Positions 31,901-43,900 of a stretch of DNA of 64,000 bases are shown here, piece by piece. The position numbers were made by a program, and so were the translations under genes. Positions within the stretch are counted from its first letter, which is position 1; each line of letters begins with the position of its first letter. Source of the stretch: Diospyros lotus (Eukaryota; Streptophyta; Magnoliopsida; Ericales; Ebenaceae); NCBI RefSeq assembly GCF_014633365.1, contig NC_068351.1:24524366-24588365 (forward strand). The letters run 5' to 3'. Under the pieces are notes generated by a model. It was given only the letters and a program-made list of their open reading frames with translations. It was not told the origin of the DNA and made no database searches.

Positions 31901-34900
31901 CACTTCACCATTTTCTATCTTCTCAAGAACAAAATGTACATCAATCTCGACATACTTGGTTCTAGAATGAAAAACTGGATTTTCAGCCATGCTCTTAGCA
32001 GCCAAATTGTCACTCCATACAATAGGAGTAGCAAGACATGGATAGCCTAATTCCAGAAACAGTGATTTCAGCCACATCAACTCAGTTATTCCTAAGGAAA
32101 TCGCTCGGTACTCGGCCTCCCCAACGGATCTAGCAACAATCGATTGTTTCTTGGATCCCCATACAATAAGATTGCTTCCAAGATAAACACAAATTCCACT
32201 AGTAGATCGTCGAGTCACCTTGCAACCAGCATGGTTTGCATCTATATAAACTTGTAAAGACATATCATTCAACGAAGGAGAGAAGAACAACCCAAAGCCC
32301 ATAGTCCCTTTAAGATACCGAAGTAATCTTTTACAAGCTAACCAATATTGAGCCTTAGGATTGGACAAAAATTGACTCAACTTATTAACTGTAAAAGCTA
32401 TGTCAAGACGGGTATATATTAAGTATTGAAATGAGCCAATAAGGGTTCTGTATAAGGACGGATTAGAAAAGGACTCTCCATCAGTTAAAGAATTTCCAAC
32501 AGCCATAGGAGTTACACAAGGCTTGCAATCTTGCATAGCAGCTTTTTTCAACAAATCACCAACATATTTTGTTTCAGTTAGATATATACCACTGTTGTCC
32601 CTGTATGCTTCAAACCCTAAAAAGTAATTCACCAAGCCAAGAGTCTTAAGAGCAAAATGTATGTCCAAGTCACAAACAAGATCTAAGGGTTGTGAAATCT
32701 GAGCCTGTGATGAGTATATCATCAACATATACCAAGATAAACAAAACATAATCAACTGTCTTTTTGATGAATAAAGAAGCATCCAAAACAACCCTAACAA
32801 ATCCCCAACTCTATAATGTTGTTTTCAGTTTAAGATACCAAGCTCGAGGAGCTTCTTTAAGCCCATAAAACGACTTCTTCAATCAACACACATGACTAGG
32901 AAATTGAGAACTTATGAAACCTTCCAATTGAGCCATAAAAACAGTCTCAATCAAATCACCATTGAGAAAAGCATTATTAACATTAACTTGTTGGATTTCC
33001 CAACCAAAAGTGACTGTTAAAGAAAAAAGAACTCTAATGGTTGGAGCTTTAACAACCGGGCTAAACGTTTCAGCATAATCCACACCCAGAATTTGAAGAA
33101 ATCCCTTGGCAACAAGCCTAACTTTGTACTTAAGTATAGATCCATCAGCGTTATACTTCACTTAGAAAACCCATTTACAACCAATTAAGTTCATATTAGG
33201 AGAAAATGGAACCAACTCCCTGGTATCATTTGTCTGCAGGGCAGTATACTTTTGTTCAATAGCCTTAACCCATCGTGAGTCTAAAAGAGCCTCATGAACG
33301 GAACTAGGTTCAATAGAACTCACTAAGGCATGTGGTGAATGGGAAACTAGTTGTTTGGATTTAGATCTTGTGATCATAGGATGAACAGAGGGTGCTGGAA
33401 TAGGTTTAGGTTTTGGTAAGGAAACTAAAGGTGCTGGTAACTGGCTAACAGGCGATGAAAAATCTGGTGAGACACTAGTTGAGGAGTCCAAACTGTCACA
33501 TGTATCATTGGAAATAGCACGAGACTGTGCTTGAACTGGTAACTGTGCTACTTGAGGACATCTTGAAGAATTAGAAACTAAAGAAAACAATTCTAAAAGG
33601 GCAGTAGAATACCTATTTAATTTTGAAGACTGTGGTATAGAAGGAGGAGTAGAAAATAGAGTATAATAAGGAAACCCATTAGGATTAAACTGAACATGCC
33701 TAGATACATACAATCTTCTTGTCGGCGCATGACAGTGTGTCTGCCGGTCACTTTTCTCCAACTTCTCCAGATCTGATCTTCGAAAAATCTGGTGAGACAC
33801 TAGTTGAGGAGTCCAAACTGTCACATGTATCATTGGAAATAGCACGAGACTGTGCTTGAACTGGTAACTGTGCTACTTGAGGACATCTTGAAGAATTAGA
33901 AACTGAAGAAAACAATTCTAAAAGGGCAGTAGAATACCCATTTAATTTTGAAGACTGTGGTATAGAAGGAGGAGTAGAAAACAGAGTATGATAAGGAAAC
34001 CCATTAGGATTAAACTGAACATGCCTAGATACATACAATCTTCCTGTCGGCGCATGACAGTGTGTCTGCCGGTCACTTTTCTCCAACTTCTCCAGATCTG
34101 ATCTTCGACGATCCCTTAAGTTGTTTCCAGTGTCAAAGTCCTCGCCATGTCTGATCTTAGTGACGCGGTTTCTGCCAGTGCTACTCCCGCTCCAGCATCT
34201 GTTGCCCCTCCTGCCTCACAATCCTTTACTGTCTCCAATCTTGGGACAACCAATATTACCACTGTCTAGTTGATAGGGTTTGCCAATTATCTCCCATTGG
34301 CAGCCTCTATCAAAATGTGGTTCAAAGGGCAAGGCCAAGCGGATCATCTTACCACAAAGGCTGAAAGTGTGCCAAAAGCTAATCAGGCTAGATGGGAACA
34401 AGTTGATGCCCAGTTATGTAGCTTCCTATGGCAGTCTATTGATCCGTCCATCATGCAGCTCTTTCGCCCCTTTGAAACTTGTGTTAATGTGTGGAAGAAA
34501 GCTGAAGAGTGTTATACAAACGACATCCAACATTTGTACACTGTGGTCTTTAATATCAAGAATCTCAAGCAGGAGTCGTCCATGGAATCTTATCTAGGGC
34601 AGGTTTGGGCTCTCATGCAAGAATTTGATGCTCTTTTTCCTCTTACTACGACCCGCACCGAACAGATTGCTCAACGAGAGAAATTTTTTATGGTTATTAC
34701 TCTCTTCGACCTAAAACCAGAGTTTGACGCCATCAGGCATCAAATCTTAACCAACTCTGCTAGTCCTACCATGAAGGACTCTTTTAAAAGGTTGTTAAAT
34801 ATGACAAGTGCGCATGTTATGTCCTCTTTTTCTCATGTTGTTCCTCCAGCCGAATCTTCAGCTCTTATGTCTCAGACTTCCATCTTAGGAAGAAATAGAG

Positions 34901-37900
34901 GATGCAATAATAGTCGCCCACGTCCACAGTGTACCTTTTGTAAGAAACTAGGTCATCTTGAGGACAAATGCTGGAAGAAACATGGTTGGCCAGCTACTCC
35001 ACTTGCATCATCTACCAGAGCAGCTCATGTATTTCAGAGCGATCCCAGTCCTACTCAATCTCCACTAGGTTCGCAATTGGTACCTATGTCTGCAACTGAG
35101 TATAATGCCTTCCTGAAGTTCCAAGCCACCCAGCAATCTCCTCATGGTAATCTAGTTGCTTGTGTTGCTCAAGGCTCATCTATTGGTCCTTGGATTATAG
35201 ATTCTGGCGCCACTAACCATATGTGTGGTAATGAACTTATTTTCTCCTCACTTACCTATTTTGATACCTTGCCTACTGTTACCCTGGCTAATGGTACCAA
35301 AATTGCAGTTAAAGGGATCAATCAATCACACCCACCTTGTCTTTCTCATTAAATTTTGTGTTATATGTTCTTGATAGTCCTTTTAATTTGATTTTAGTTA
35401 GTCAACTCACCAAAACCCTTAATTATTCTGTTATCTTTACTCCTACCTCTGTTTGCGTTCAAGACCAGGGTACGGCGCGGATGATTGGCATCAGTCATGA
35501 GTCATAGGGTCACTATCATCTTGTTGTGTGCCTAGTTCGCCAGTAGCTTGCACCAATGTCGCTTCCCCGGATCTTCTCCACTATCGTCTCGATTATCCCA
35601 ACCTCTCCAAACTAAAGAAATTAATTCCTAGTTTATTGTCATTGTCTATGTTTAATTGTGAGTCGTGTTAGCATAGTAAACACGCTCATAATTCTTTTTC
35701 TCATCGGGTCAATAATAGGGCTAAGACTCCCTTTTCCCTTGTGCACTCTGATGTATGGGGGCCCAGTCGCGTCAATTTTACTCTTGGTTTTTCATATTTC
35801 ATTACCTTCATTGATGATTTTTCTTGTTGCACCTGGTTGTTTCTTATGAAAAGTCGGTCCAAGTTGTTTTCTATCTTTCAGACATTTATTGCTGAAATAA
35901 AAACATTGTTTGGAGTTTCTATATGTTCCTTATATAGTGATAATGCCCCTGAGTATTTTTCTTCTTAATTTACTACTTTTATGACTACTAATGGCATATT
36001 GCATCGATCCTCTTGTCCTTACACACCACAAAAAAATGGTGTTGCTGAACGTAAAAATCGTCATCTTATTGAGACTGGAAGGACGCTCCTTTTACATGCC
36101 AATCTTCCCACCAAATTTTGGGGAGATGATGTTCTAACTGCATGTTATCTAATAAATCACATGCCATCTTTTGCGTTACAGGACCAAATTCCTCATTCCC
36201 TTTTGTTACACAGCTGCATTATTCTGTTCCTCTTTGTGTTTTAGATGTATCTGTTTTGTGCATTCTTTTTCACTTGGACAGGATAAGTTTGCTGCAAAAT
36301 CTCTCAAGTGTATCTTCCTCGACTATTCCCAGTTGTAGAAAGGTTATAAGTGTTACTCTCCTGAGCTAAACCGCTATCTTATGTCTGCTAATGTCACATT
36401 CTTTGAACAGTAGTCTTTCTTTTCGATTGCTCAACCTGATTCACAGAGTCTTCACCAGGCTTTTCCTGTTCCTTTTTCTTTTCTTCCACTTTCCTCATCA
36501 AGTTCGTCTGTCTCCTTTTCTGTGGCGTCTACCCTACCATTTTCTAGTCCACCTTCCACGACTCCTCTACTTCTTACATATCATTGTCATCCTCATCCTG
36601 CTACCGACGCCAGAATTCCTCCAGCCCAGGACTCTCCTGACTCGCTCTCTCCGTCTGTGGTCCCTCCTGCCCCGAATCCTGAGCCCGACAATCTCCCTAT
36701 TGCTCTTCGCAAAGGTACACGGTCTACTTGTAACCCCCATCTTATTTATAATATTTTATGCTATAACCGTTTGTCTTCTTCTTATAGTGCATTTGTTTCG
36801 AGTCTTTCCTCTGTTTATATTCCTAAAACCACAGGTGAAGCTTTGTCCCATTCTAGTTGGCGTCAGACTATGTTAGATGAGATTGACACCTTACATTCGA
36901 ATGGTACTTGGGATTTGGTGCCTTTACCACCAGGAAAGACCCCCGTTGGTTGTCAGTGGGTATTCACTCCCAAAGTGGATCCTGAAGAACAGGTGGAACG
37001 TCTTAAGGCCCACTTGGTTGCTAAAGGCTTTACACAGATCTATAGGCTGGATTACAGTGATACCTTCCCTCATGTTGCGAAAATTGCCTCTAGTAGGCAA
37101 GTTGAACTATCTCACAGTCACTCGTCCCGACATTGTTTTTGTTGTGAGTGTAATTAGTCAATTAGTCAATTCCTCAATTCTCCATGTGATTCTCACTAGG
37201 ATGCTGTTATCTGGATTCTGAGATATATCAAAAGAGCATCAGGTAAAGAGGGCTACTCTATGAGTATAAGGGACACACAGATATTTGTCGCTATACACAT
37301 GCAGATTGGGCAAGATCTCCTTCTGATCGTCGGTCAACCTCTAGTTATTGTGTTCTTGTGGGAGGAAATCTTGTTTCTTGGAAAAGTAAGAAATAGAATG
37401 TAGTAGCTAGATCTAGTGCAAAGATAGAGTATCGAGCTATGGCTAATGCAACTTGTGAGCTCATATGGCTTAAAAAACTCTTGCAGGAACTCAAGTTTTG
37501 TGAAGTGTCCCCTATGAAGCTTGTATGTGATAATCAGGTTGTCTTACACATTGTTTCCAATCCAATGTTCCATGAGCAGACTAAGCGTATTGAAATCAAC
37601 TGTTACTTTATTAGAGAAAAGTTGGTTGAAGATGTTATTGTTACAGAGTTTGTTAACTCCAATGATCAACTTCCAGTTGTCTTCACCAAGTCTCGAGTGG
37701 AATATATTTGTAACAAGCTTGGTGCATATAATATCTATTCTCCAGCTTGAGGGGGAGTGTTAGAATTATTAATATAATTGTATATATTGTAATTATTATA
37801 TGTGTTTGTTTTATTTGTAATTAGATTAAACCCATAGGTTAAGCCCGTAGGTGTTTAAGGCCCATTATGCCTATTATAAATAACAAGCTAAAAGAGGTTA

Positions 37901-40900
37901 ATCTCTTAGGTTTTTCTCTCATAATTATTTTCTCACAATGTTTAAATACAACAACCTGTTTGATTTGTGGCTGAGTGGAGCATCTTCCTCTTGATTCAAT
38001 CTGAGATCTTGGGTTTGAGAAATTTTCCATGACAATCTTTGAATTTGATCTAGATATATGTAAGTAAAGCCACTGAACTTTCTCTAGTACAAAAGTTGGA
38101 TCATCTTGTCCTTGTGATATATCCAGACATTCTTGTGATTACCGGATCATTATGAGATAATTGTAAATATATACAGTTTTTACACCATCTTTACAAATAA
38201 GGATTTGGTAAAATTCATTACTTTGTTCATATTAGAGTTGCTATCTAAGATAGGTACTAGCTAACAGAAAGAAAGTATGTACTCTGTTCTTAGGAGAAAT
38301 TGGCTTGCTGGGATTTCAAACCAATATATACTCCTATTGACTATTAGTTCTTTGAGGGTTGGGATTTCAACAAATAGATACTCCTATTAGTTCTCATACT
38401 TCTCTCACCATCTTTACAAATAAGGACTTAGCATATTTAATTGCCAGGACATTTTTGTGAAGAAAGCTAGTAACTGAAATTGAAATTGGAGACAAAAATG
38501 AACTGCAGGAATATTAATGGACATGTATGACTGAAAAGTGAACTGAAATGCAAAAGAGCATAAATGTGGTAATACCTCTCTTTGCCCATCTGATATGAAT
38601 GAGCCTGTCAAATCCCGCAGAACTTCTAATATGTCATTGAAAGTTACTTTCCCATTACCGTCTGAGTCATATACTTTGAAGATGACTGAGACACAAAGTT
38701 AAATAACATCACTAAAACGATAACCAAGCAGTAGATATAATTTATTGCAGAAAGCATAGTCCCTATAAGAACATAAAATCAACAATAAAGAAAAGGCCTT
38801 GATAGTCAAGTACACCCTGATTGAATTGGATTCAGATATTAAATCCCTGCCCTAACATTATTATGGCCATCAGGTTGAATCTTTTGGGACAGACAGATGA
38901 TGCACCTTACTCAACCAAAACCTCCTCCCTTATTTCATGTAATACTGAAACTTCTACTTTATTCTAACCAGAAGGAAAAGATTCCCCACCAATTTCAGTC
39001 AAAAACTATAGAAAAGCATCATATCAAGTTCCCGGCAAGGATTCCAGAATCTCATCACCCAAAACTGAAGCTACCATTTAGTAACTGAGGGTATGTGTAT
39101 ATGTCCTCTTAAGATATCATACAAGATCACATTGGCATCATCATCATCATCTCTCTCTCTCTCCCCAAGGTTCATGATGTTTTTCCAAGTTTAGCTATGT
39201 GAGATGGCACATGCATTTCCATTATTTTTCCCTGTGGATTAAGCTCTCTATGATATCTCTTCAATTGCCAACCTGATGAAATTGTACATAGATCTCCATG
39301 TTCTTTCCTACTTGGACTCTGACTAGCAGGGCAGCATATGTAGTGCCCTTGATGCAGTATATCATTGACCGAAAAAATTCTTCACCGGAGTGTTCCATAT
39401 AGCTTTCTTTATCACAAAGATGCTCAAGTATATTAACTTCTCAACTGATGGAATTTCCTGCCTGATCCTCCATTTTCCACTGAAAAACCTCTGAGGCTGC
39501 AGTCCATCTATGATGGCTCACAGCACCTCCACAGCACAGCGATGAGAATTCTCCACCGTGTGCTCTCATATTTATGCTATTTTTGCCATGTTGAACTACA
39601 TTTTACAAATGCACTACAGAAGCTAATTCATGGCCTTCAACTACGAACACTTCAATAGCCTATAGCTACCAGCTACAGGTTCCTCAAGGCTAATCTCCAC
39701 CATTTTTGAGGGTCCTCGGCCTTGACTAATTAAGAGATAGAGAGTCTGAGGCACTGTTTAGTTACCGAAAATGATGCGGACACTAATTAAGACCCGGCTC
39801 AAGCCAAGGTCGATCCAATCACACCGGAACAGTAGCACCAGAATAGTATTTTAATACTTCGTATGTTTTAGGATTCTACTTCATGTTTCTACTTGATTTA
39901 GGATTCTATTTCATGTTTGATTAGGATTTATTTCTATTAGGATTCTAGTTGGATTTTGTTTACAAATATTAGATGGATTTGGATTAGTCAAGCACTATAA
40001 ATATGTCGAGGACCTAGAGTTTGTAATCAAGTTTTCTTAATACAATTGCAGCAACCTATTTGGGTTTTTTTAGCAAAACAGTCTTTTTTTGCGTCTTCTT
40101 GAAAGTCAAGCTTCGGCCATTGAAGTTTGTTCTTTCAAGGGTTTATTTAGTGTGTTTTTTTTACACACGTACTACACGCTACGTCAGGTGGTATCAGAAC
40201 GGTTAATCAACCAATCAGATGGCCAATCTTAAAGGTAACGATAGCAACCAGCCTCATGACGATGATTAGGGGTTGTTTGCGGTTTGGAGAGCAATCAAAG
40301 AACAGCGGAAAGTAACTCGTACCAACCAGCAGCGATTGGAGAAAATCAACAACCAATTGGGCACCTTACTGCGAGTTGATGATGACAGGAACCTGAATAA
40401 TGGGGTGAATCAAGCCGAAGAGATAAGACCACCCATTAACCATGCCCTTGTTAATCCTAGAAGACCAATGATTGAAGATAGCGATGAAGAGGATGATTTT
40501 GGTCGAGCAATAGCTAACCCTGGTGGTAAAGGGGTTAGGATGAATGCGCATCAGCACAACCATTGGGGTAACGATGAGTATAAACTAAAAGTTAATATTC
40601 CTACCTTTAGTGGAGATCTTGATATTGAGGGGTTCATGGATTGGATCACTGAAGTTGACCGTTTTTTCGAATACATGGAGATCCCAGATGAACGACAAGT
40701 AAAGTTAGTGGCTTGCAAATTGAAGGGCGGTGCATTTGTTTGGTGGGAGTGATTGAGAGAGACAAGATTGAGGGAAGGCCGATAGCTAATTCAGACATGG
40801 AGACGAATGAAGCAACTGTTAAGAGGTAGGTTTTTACCCCCGGACTATGAACAATATATGTTTGAAGCTTATCAAAGATGTGCACAAGGAATGAAGAGTG

Positions 40901-43900
40901 TGAATGAATATATCTCTAAGTTTCTGCAATTGGCAGAGAGAAACCAATTGTCAAAAAGTGACAATCAACAAGCAGCTCGTTACTTGAATGGATTGAAGCC
41001 TGCAATTAGTAATAAAATTGGAGTTCAGATAGTTCTGAGTGTGCAAGAAGCAAGGAACTTAGCTTTAAAGACTAAGTTAACGTTGAGTGAGAAAGCTCGT
41101 AATGACAACTATCGTCGGTATACTAGGAATGAAAATAAACAAGCAGCTTTTGATAAAGACAAGTTGGTTTAGGGAGCGCAACCCTCCAATCTACCTCCTA
41201 CAGTCAACCCTAATAAGGCTACAACGGGGGAAAACATTTGAGGTACTACTTCTAATCTTCCAAAATCCCCTAATCCTTATGCAAAGCCTATTCTTTTAAA
41301 ATGATTCAAGTGCAATGAGGCTGGGCATCGATCTAGTGATTGCCCAAGGAGGAAAACAATTAACATTGTAGAAAGGGAAGAGGAAGATGTTGCTGAAGAG
41401 GAAGTATATTGCGGGCCTGATGAGGAGGATGACGAAGAAGATTATGGACATGGAGAATATACCTGTGTAGTGAAGAAGTTAATGCTATCTCAAAAGAATG
41501 AAGATACTACTCAACGGCATAAGCTTTTTTGCACGAGGTGTACGATGAAAGGAAAAATCTTTGAGTTGATTATTGATAGTGGAAGTCAGGAGAACATCAT
41601 AGGAAGAGACGTGGTGGCAAAGATGCAGTTAATTCCTGAAAAACATCCAACCCTTACATGATTGGATGGATCAAAGAAGTTGGTGGCATACATGTGGATG
41701 AACGCTGCAGGGTGCATTTCTCTATTGGTAAGTACTTCGACGAAGTCTATTGTGATATTGTTGATATGGATGCTTGCCATATTTTATTTGGGAGGCCTTG
41801 GCAATTTGATGTGGATGCTAAGCACTCGGGTCGGAAGAACACATATTAGCTTGAGAAAGAAAGTGTGTGTTATACTTTGTTATCCATAGTGGAAAAGAAT
41901 CAAACCAAAGCTTCTAAAGTGGAGGGGCGGAATTTTCTTACCATTACACATAAGCACACTGAGTTTGTGAGGGAGTGTAAGGATACTCAAGAGGTTCACT
42001 TATTGGTTGTCAAGGGAGAGAGCGTGCATGAGCCACTGAAGGTGAATTAAATTCCAGTGGAGGTGCAAGGATTGTTGGAGGAATTTCACGATGTGGTTCC
42101 CGAGGAGTTGCCTAATGAGCTACCTCCTATGAGGGATATTTAACATCACATTGACTTGATTCCTGGTGCTAGTTTGCCTAACCTACCACACTATAGGATG
42201 AGCCCTAGGGAGAATGAGATTTTGCGTGAGCAGGTAGAGGAATTGTTGAGAAAAGGGCACATTCAGACTAGCATGAGTCCATGTGCAGTGCCAGCATTAT
42301 TGACACCAAAGAAAGATGGGAGTTGGAGGATGTGTGTTGACAATAGAGTCATCAACAAGATTACTATTGGGTACAAGTTTCCAATTCCTAGGCTCGACGA
42401 CATGATCAATTTGATGGGCTGTGATTTTTACCAAAATTGAAGAAGTGGTTATCATCAAATAAGAATTCGACCTGGAGATGAGTGGAAGATAGCTTTCAAG
42501 ACGAGAGATAGGTTGTTTGAGTGATTAGTCATGCCCTTTGGACTAACCAATGCACCAAGCACTTTCATGAGACTAATGAATCAAGTATTACGCTCTTTCA
42601 TTGGTAAATTTGTTGTGGTGTATTTTGATGATATTTTGATATATAGTAAGTCTATTGATGAGCATGTGGGGCATATTCGAGATGTATTGAGTGTGTTGAG
42701 GGAAAACAAACTTTATGCTAATTTGAAGAAGTGTACTTTTATGAGTGAGAGCTTGTTGTTCTTATGCTTTGTTATAAGCAAAGAGGGTAAAAAGGTAGAT
42801 GAGGAAAATGTGCGAGCTATTAGAGAGTGGCCAACTCTTAAAAATGTCAATGATGTGTGGAGTTTCCATGGGTTAGCAACTTTCTATAAGCGGTTTATCA
42901 AACACTTTAGTAGTATTGTGGCTCCAATTACTGAGTGTTTAAAGAAAGGAAAGTTCCATTGGGATGAAGAACAAGAGCAAAGTTTCGCCTTGATAAAAGA
43001 GAAGTTATGTATCGCTCCTGTCTTAGCTTTGACAAGTTGTTTGAAGTTGAGTGTGATGTGAGTGGAGTGGGTATAGGTGCTATGTTGTCCCAAGAGAAGA
43101 GACCAATTGCATTTTTCAGTGAGAAGTTGTGCGAAGCCAGAAGAAAGTGTTCTACTTATGATAAGGAGTTTTATGCAGTGGTGAGGGCTCTTAAGACATG
43201 GGAACATTACTTGATTGCCAAAGAATTTGTTCTTTACACAGATCACCAAGCTCTTAAGTACTTGAGTAGCCAAAGGCAATTGAGGAATGATATGCATGCT
43301 AGATGGTCTGCTTTTATTGATAAATTTCCATATAAAATTGTGCATAAGTCAACACAACATAATGGAGTGGCGGATGATTTGAGTAAGTGTGTGGATTTGA
43401 TCAAGACCCTAAGTGTTGAGATTGTTGGGTTTGAGAGCTTGAAAGAATTATATGCGACAGATGATGATTTCAAACACGTGTGGAAATAGTGCATGTCTCA
43501 ACAACCGTCAGGAGATTTCTATGTGCATGATGGGTTTCTCATGAAGGGAAATCAGTTACGCATCCCTTGCACATCCCTTCGTGAGAAAATTATTTGGGAT
43601 TTGCATGGTGGTGGCTTAGCAGGGCATCTTAGCAAAGACAAGAATATTGCAGCTGTTATGGGAAGGTATTATTGACCAAGAGCAAGGAGAGATGTTTCTA
43701 TTATTGTGACGAGGTGTTATATATGTCAAACAGCTAAGGGGCAATCTTCTAACACTGGTCTCTACATGCCATTGCCTGTTCCCAATGCTATTTGGGAAGA
43801 TTTTTCTATGGACTTCGTGTTGAGTCTACCGCGAACCCAACAAGGCACGGATTTTGTTTTTGTAGTGGTTGACAGGTTTTCCAAGATGGTGCACTTTCTT

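Larger units (their letters stand above)
31081..37937 (+). mobile_element. Ty1/Copia element with both LTRs, in intron 4 of the calcineurin-B-like gene
   Basis: The 180-bp LTRs are at 31081-31260 and 37758-37937 (TGTTAGAATT...TTTTCTCACA). Exact ATGTT target duplications lie at 31076-31080 and 37938-37942. A primer-binding site TGGTATCAAAGCC starts at 31261, and a polypurine tract GAGGGGGAG lies before 37758. By eye the LTRs differ at about 19 of 180 positions, so the insertion is old. It is antisense to the host gene. The leader is broken by an opposite-strand Copia piece (about 31441-34050), and the pol part is deleted and frameshifted, so it cannot move by itself. Confidence 0.93.

Noticed and set aside
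36391..36876. 161-codon plus-strand frame rich in Leu, Phe and Ser
   Set aside because: It is an out-of-phase shadow of the Copia integrase-RT linker.
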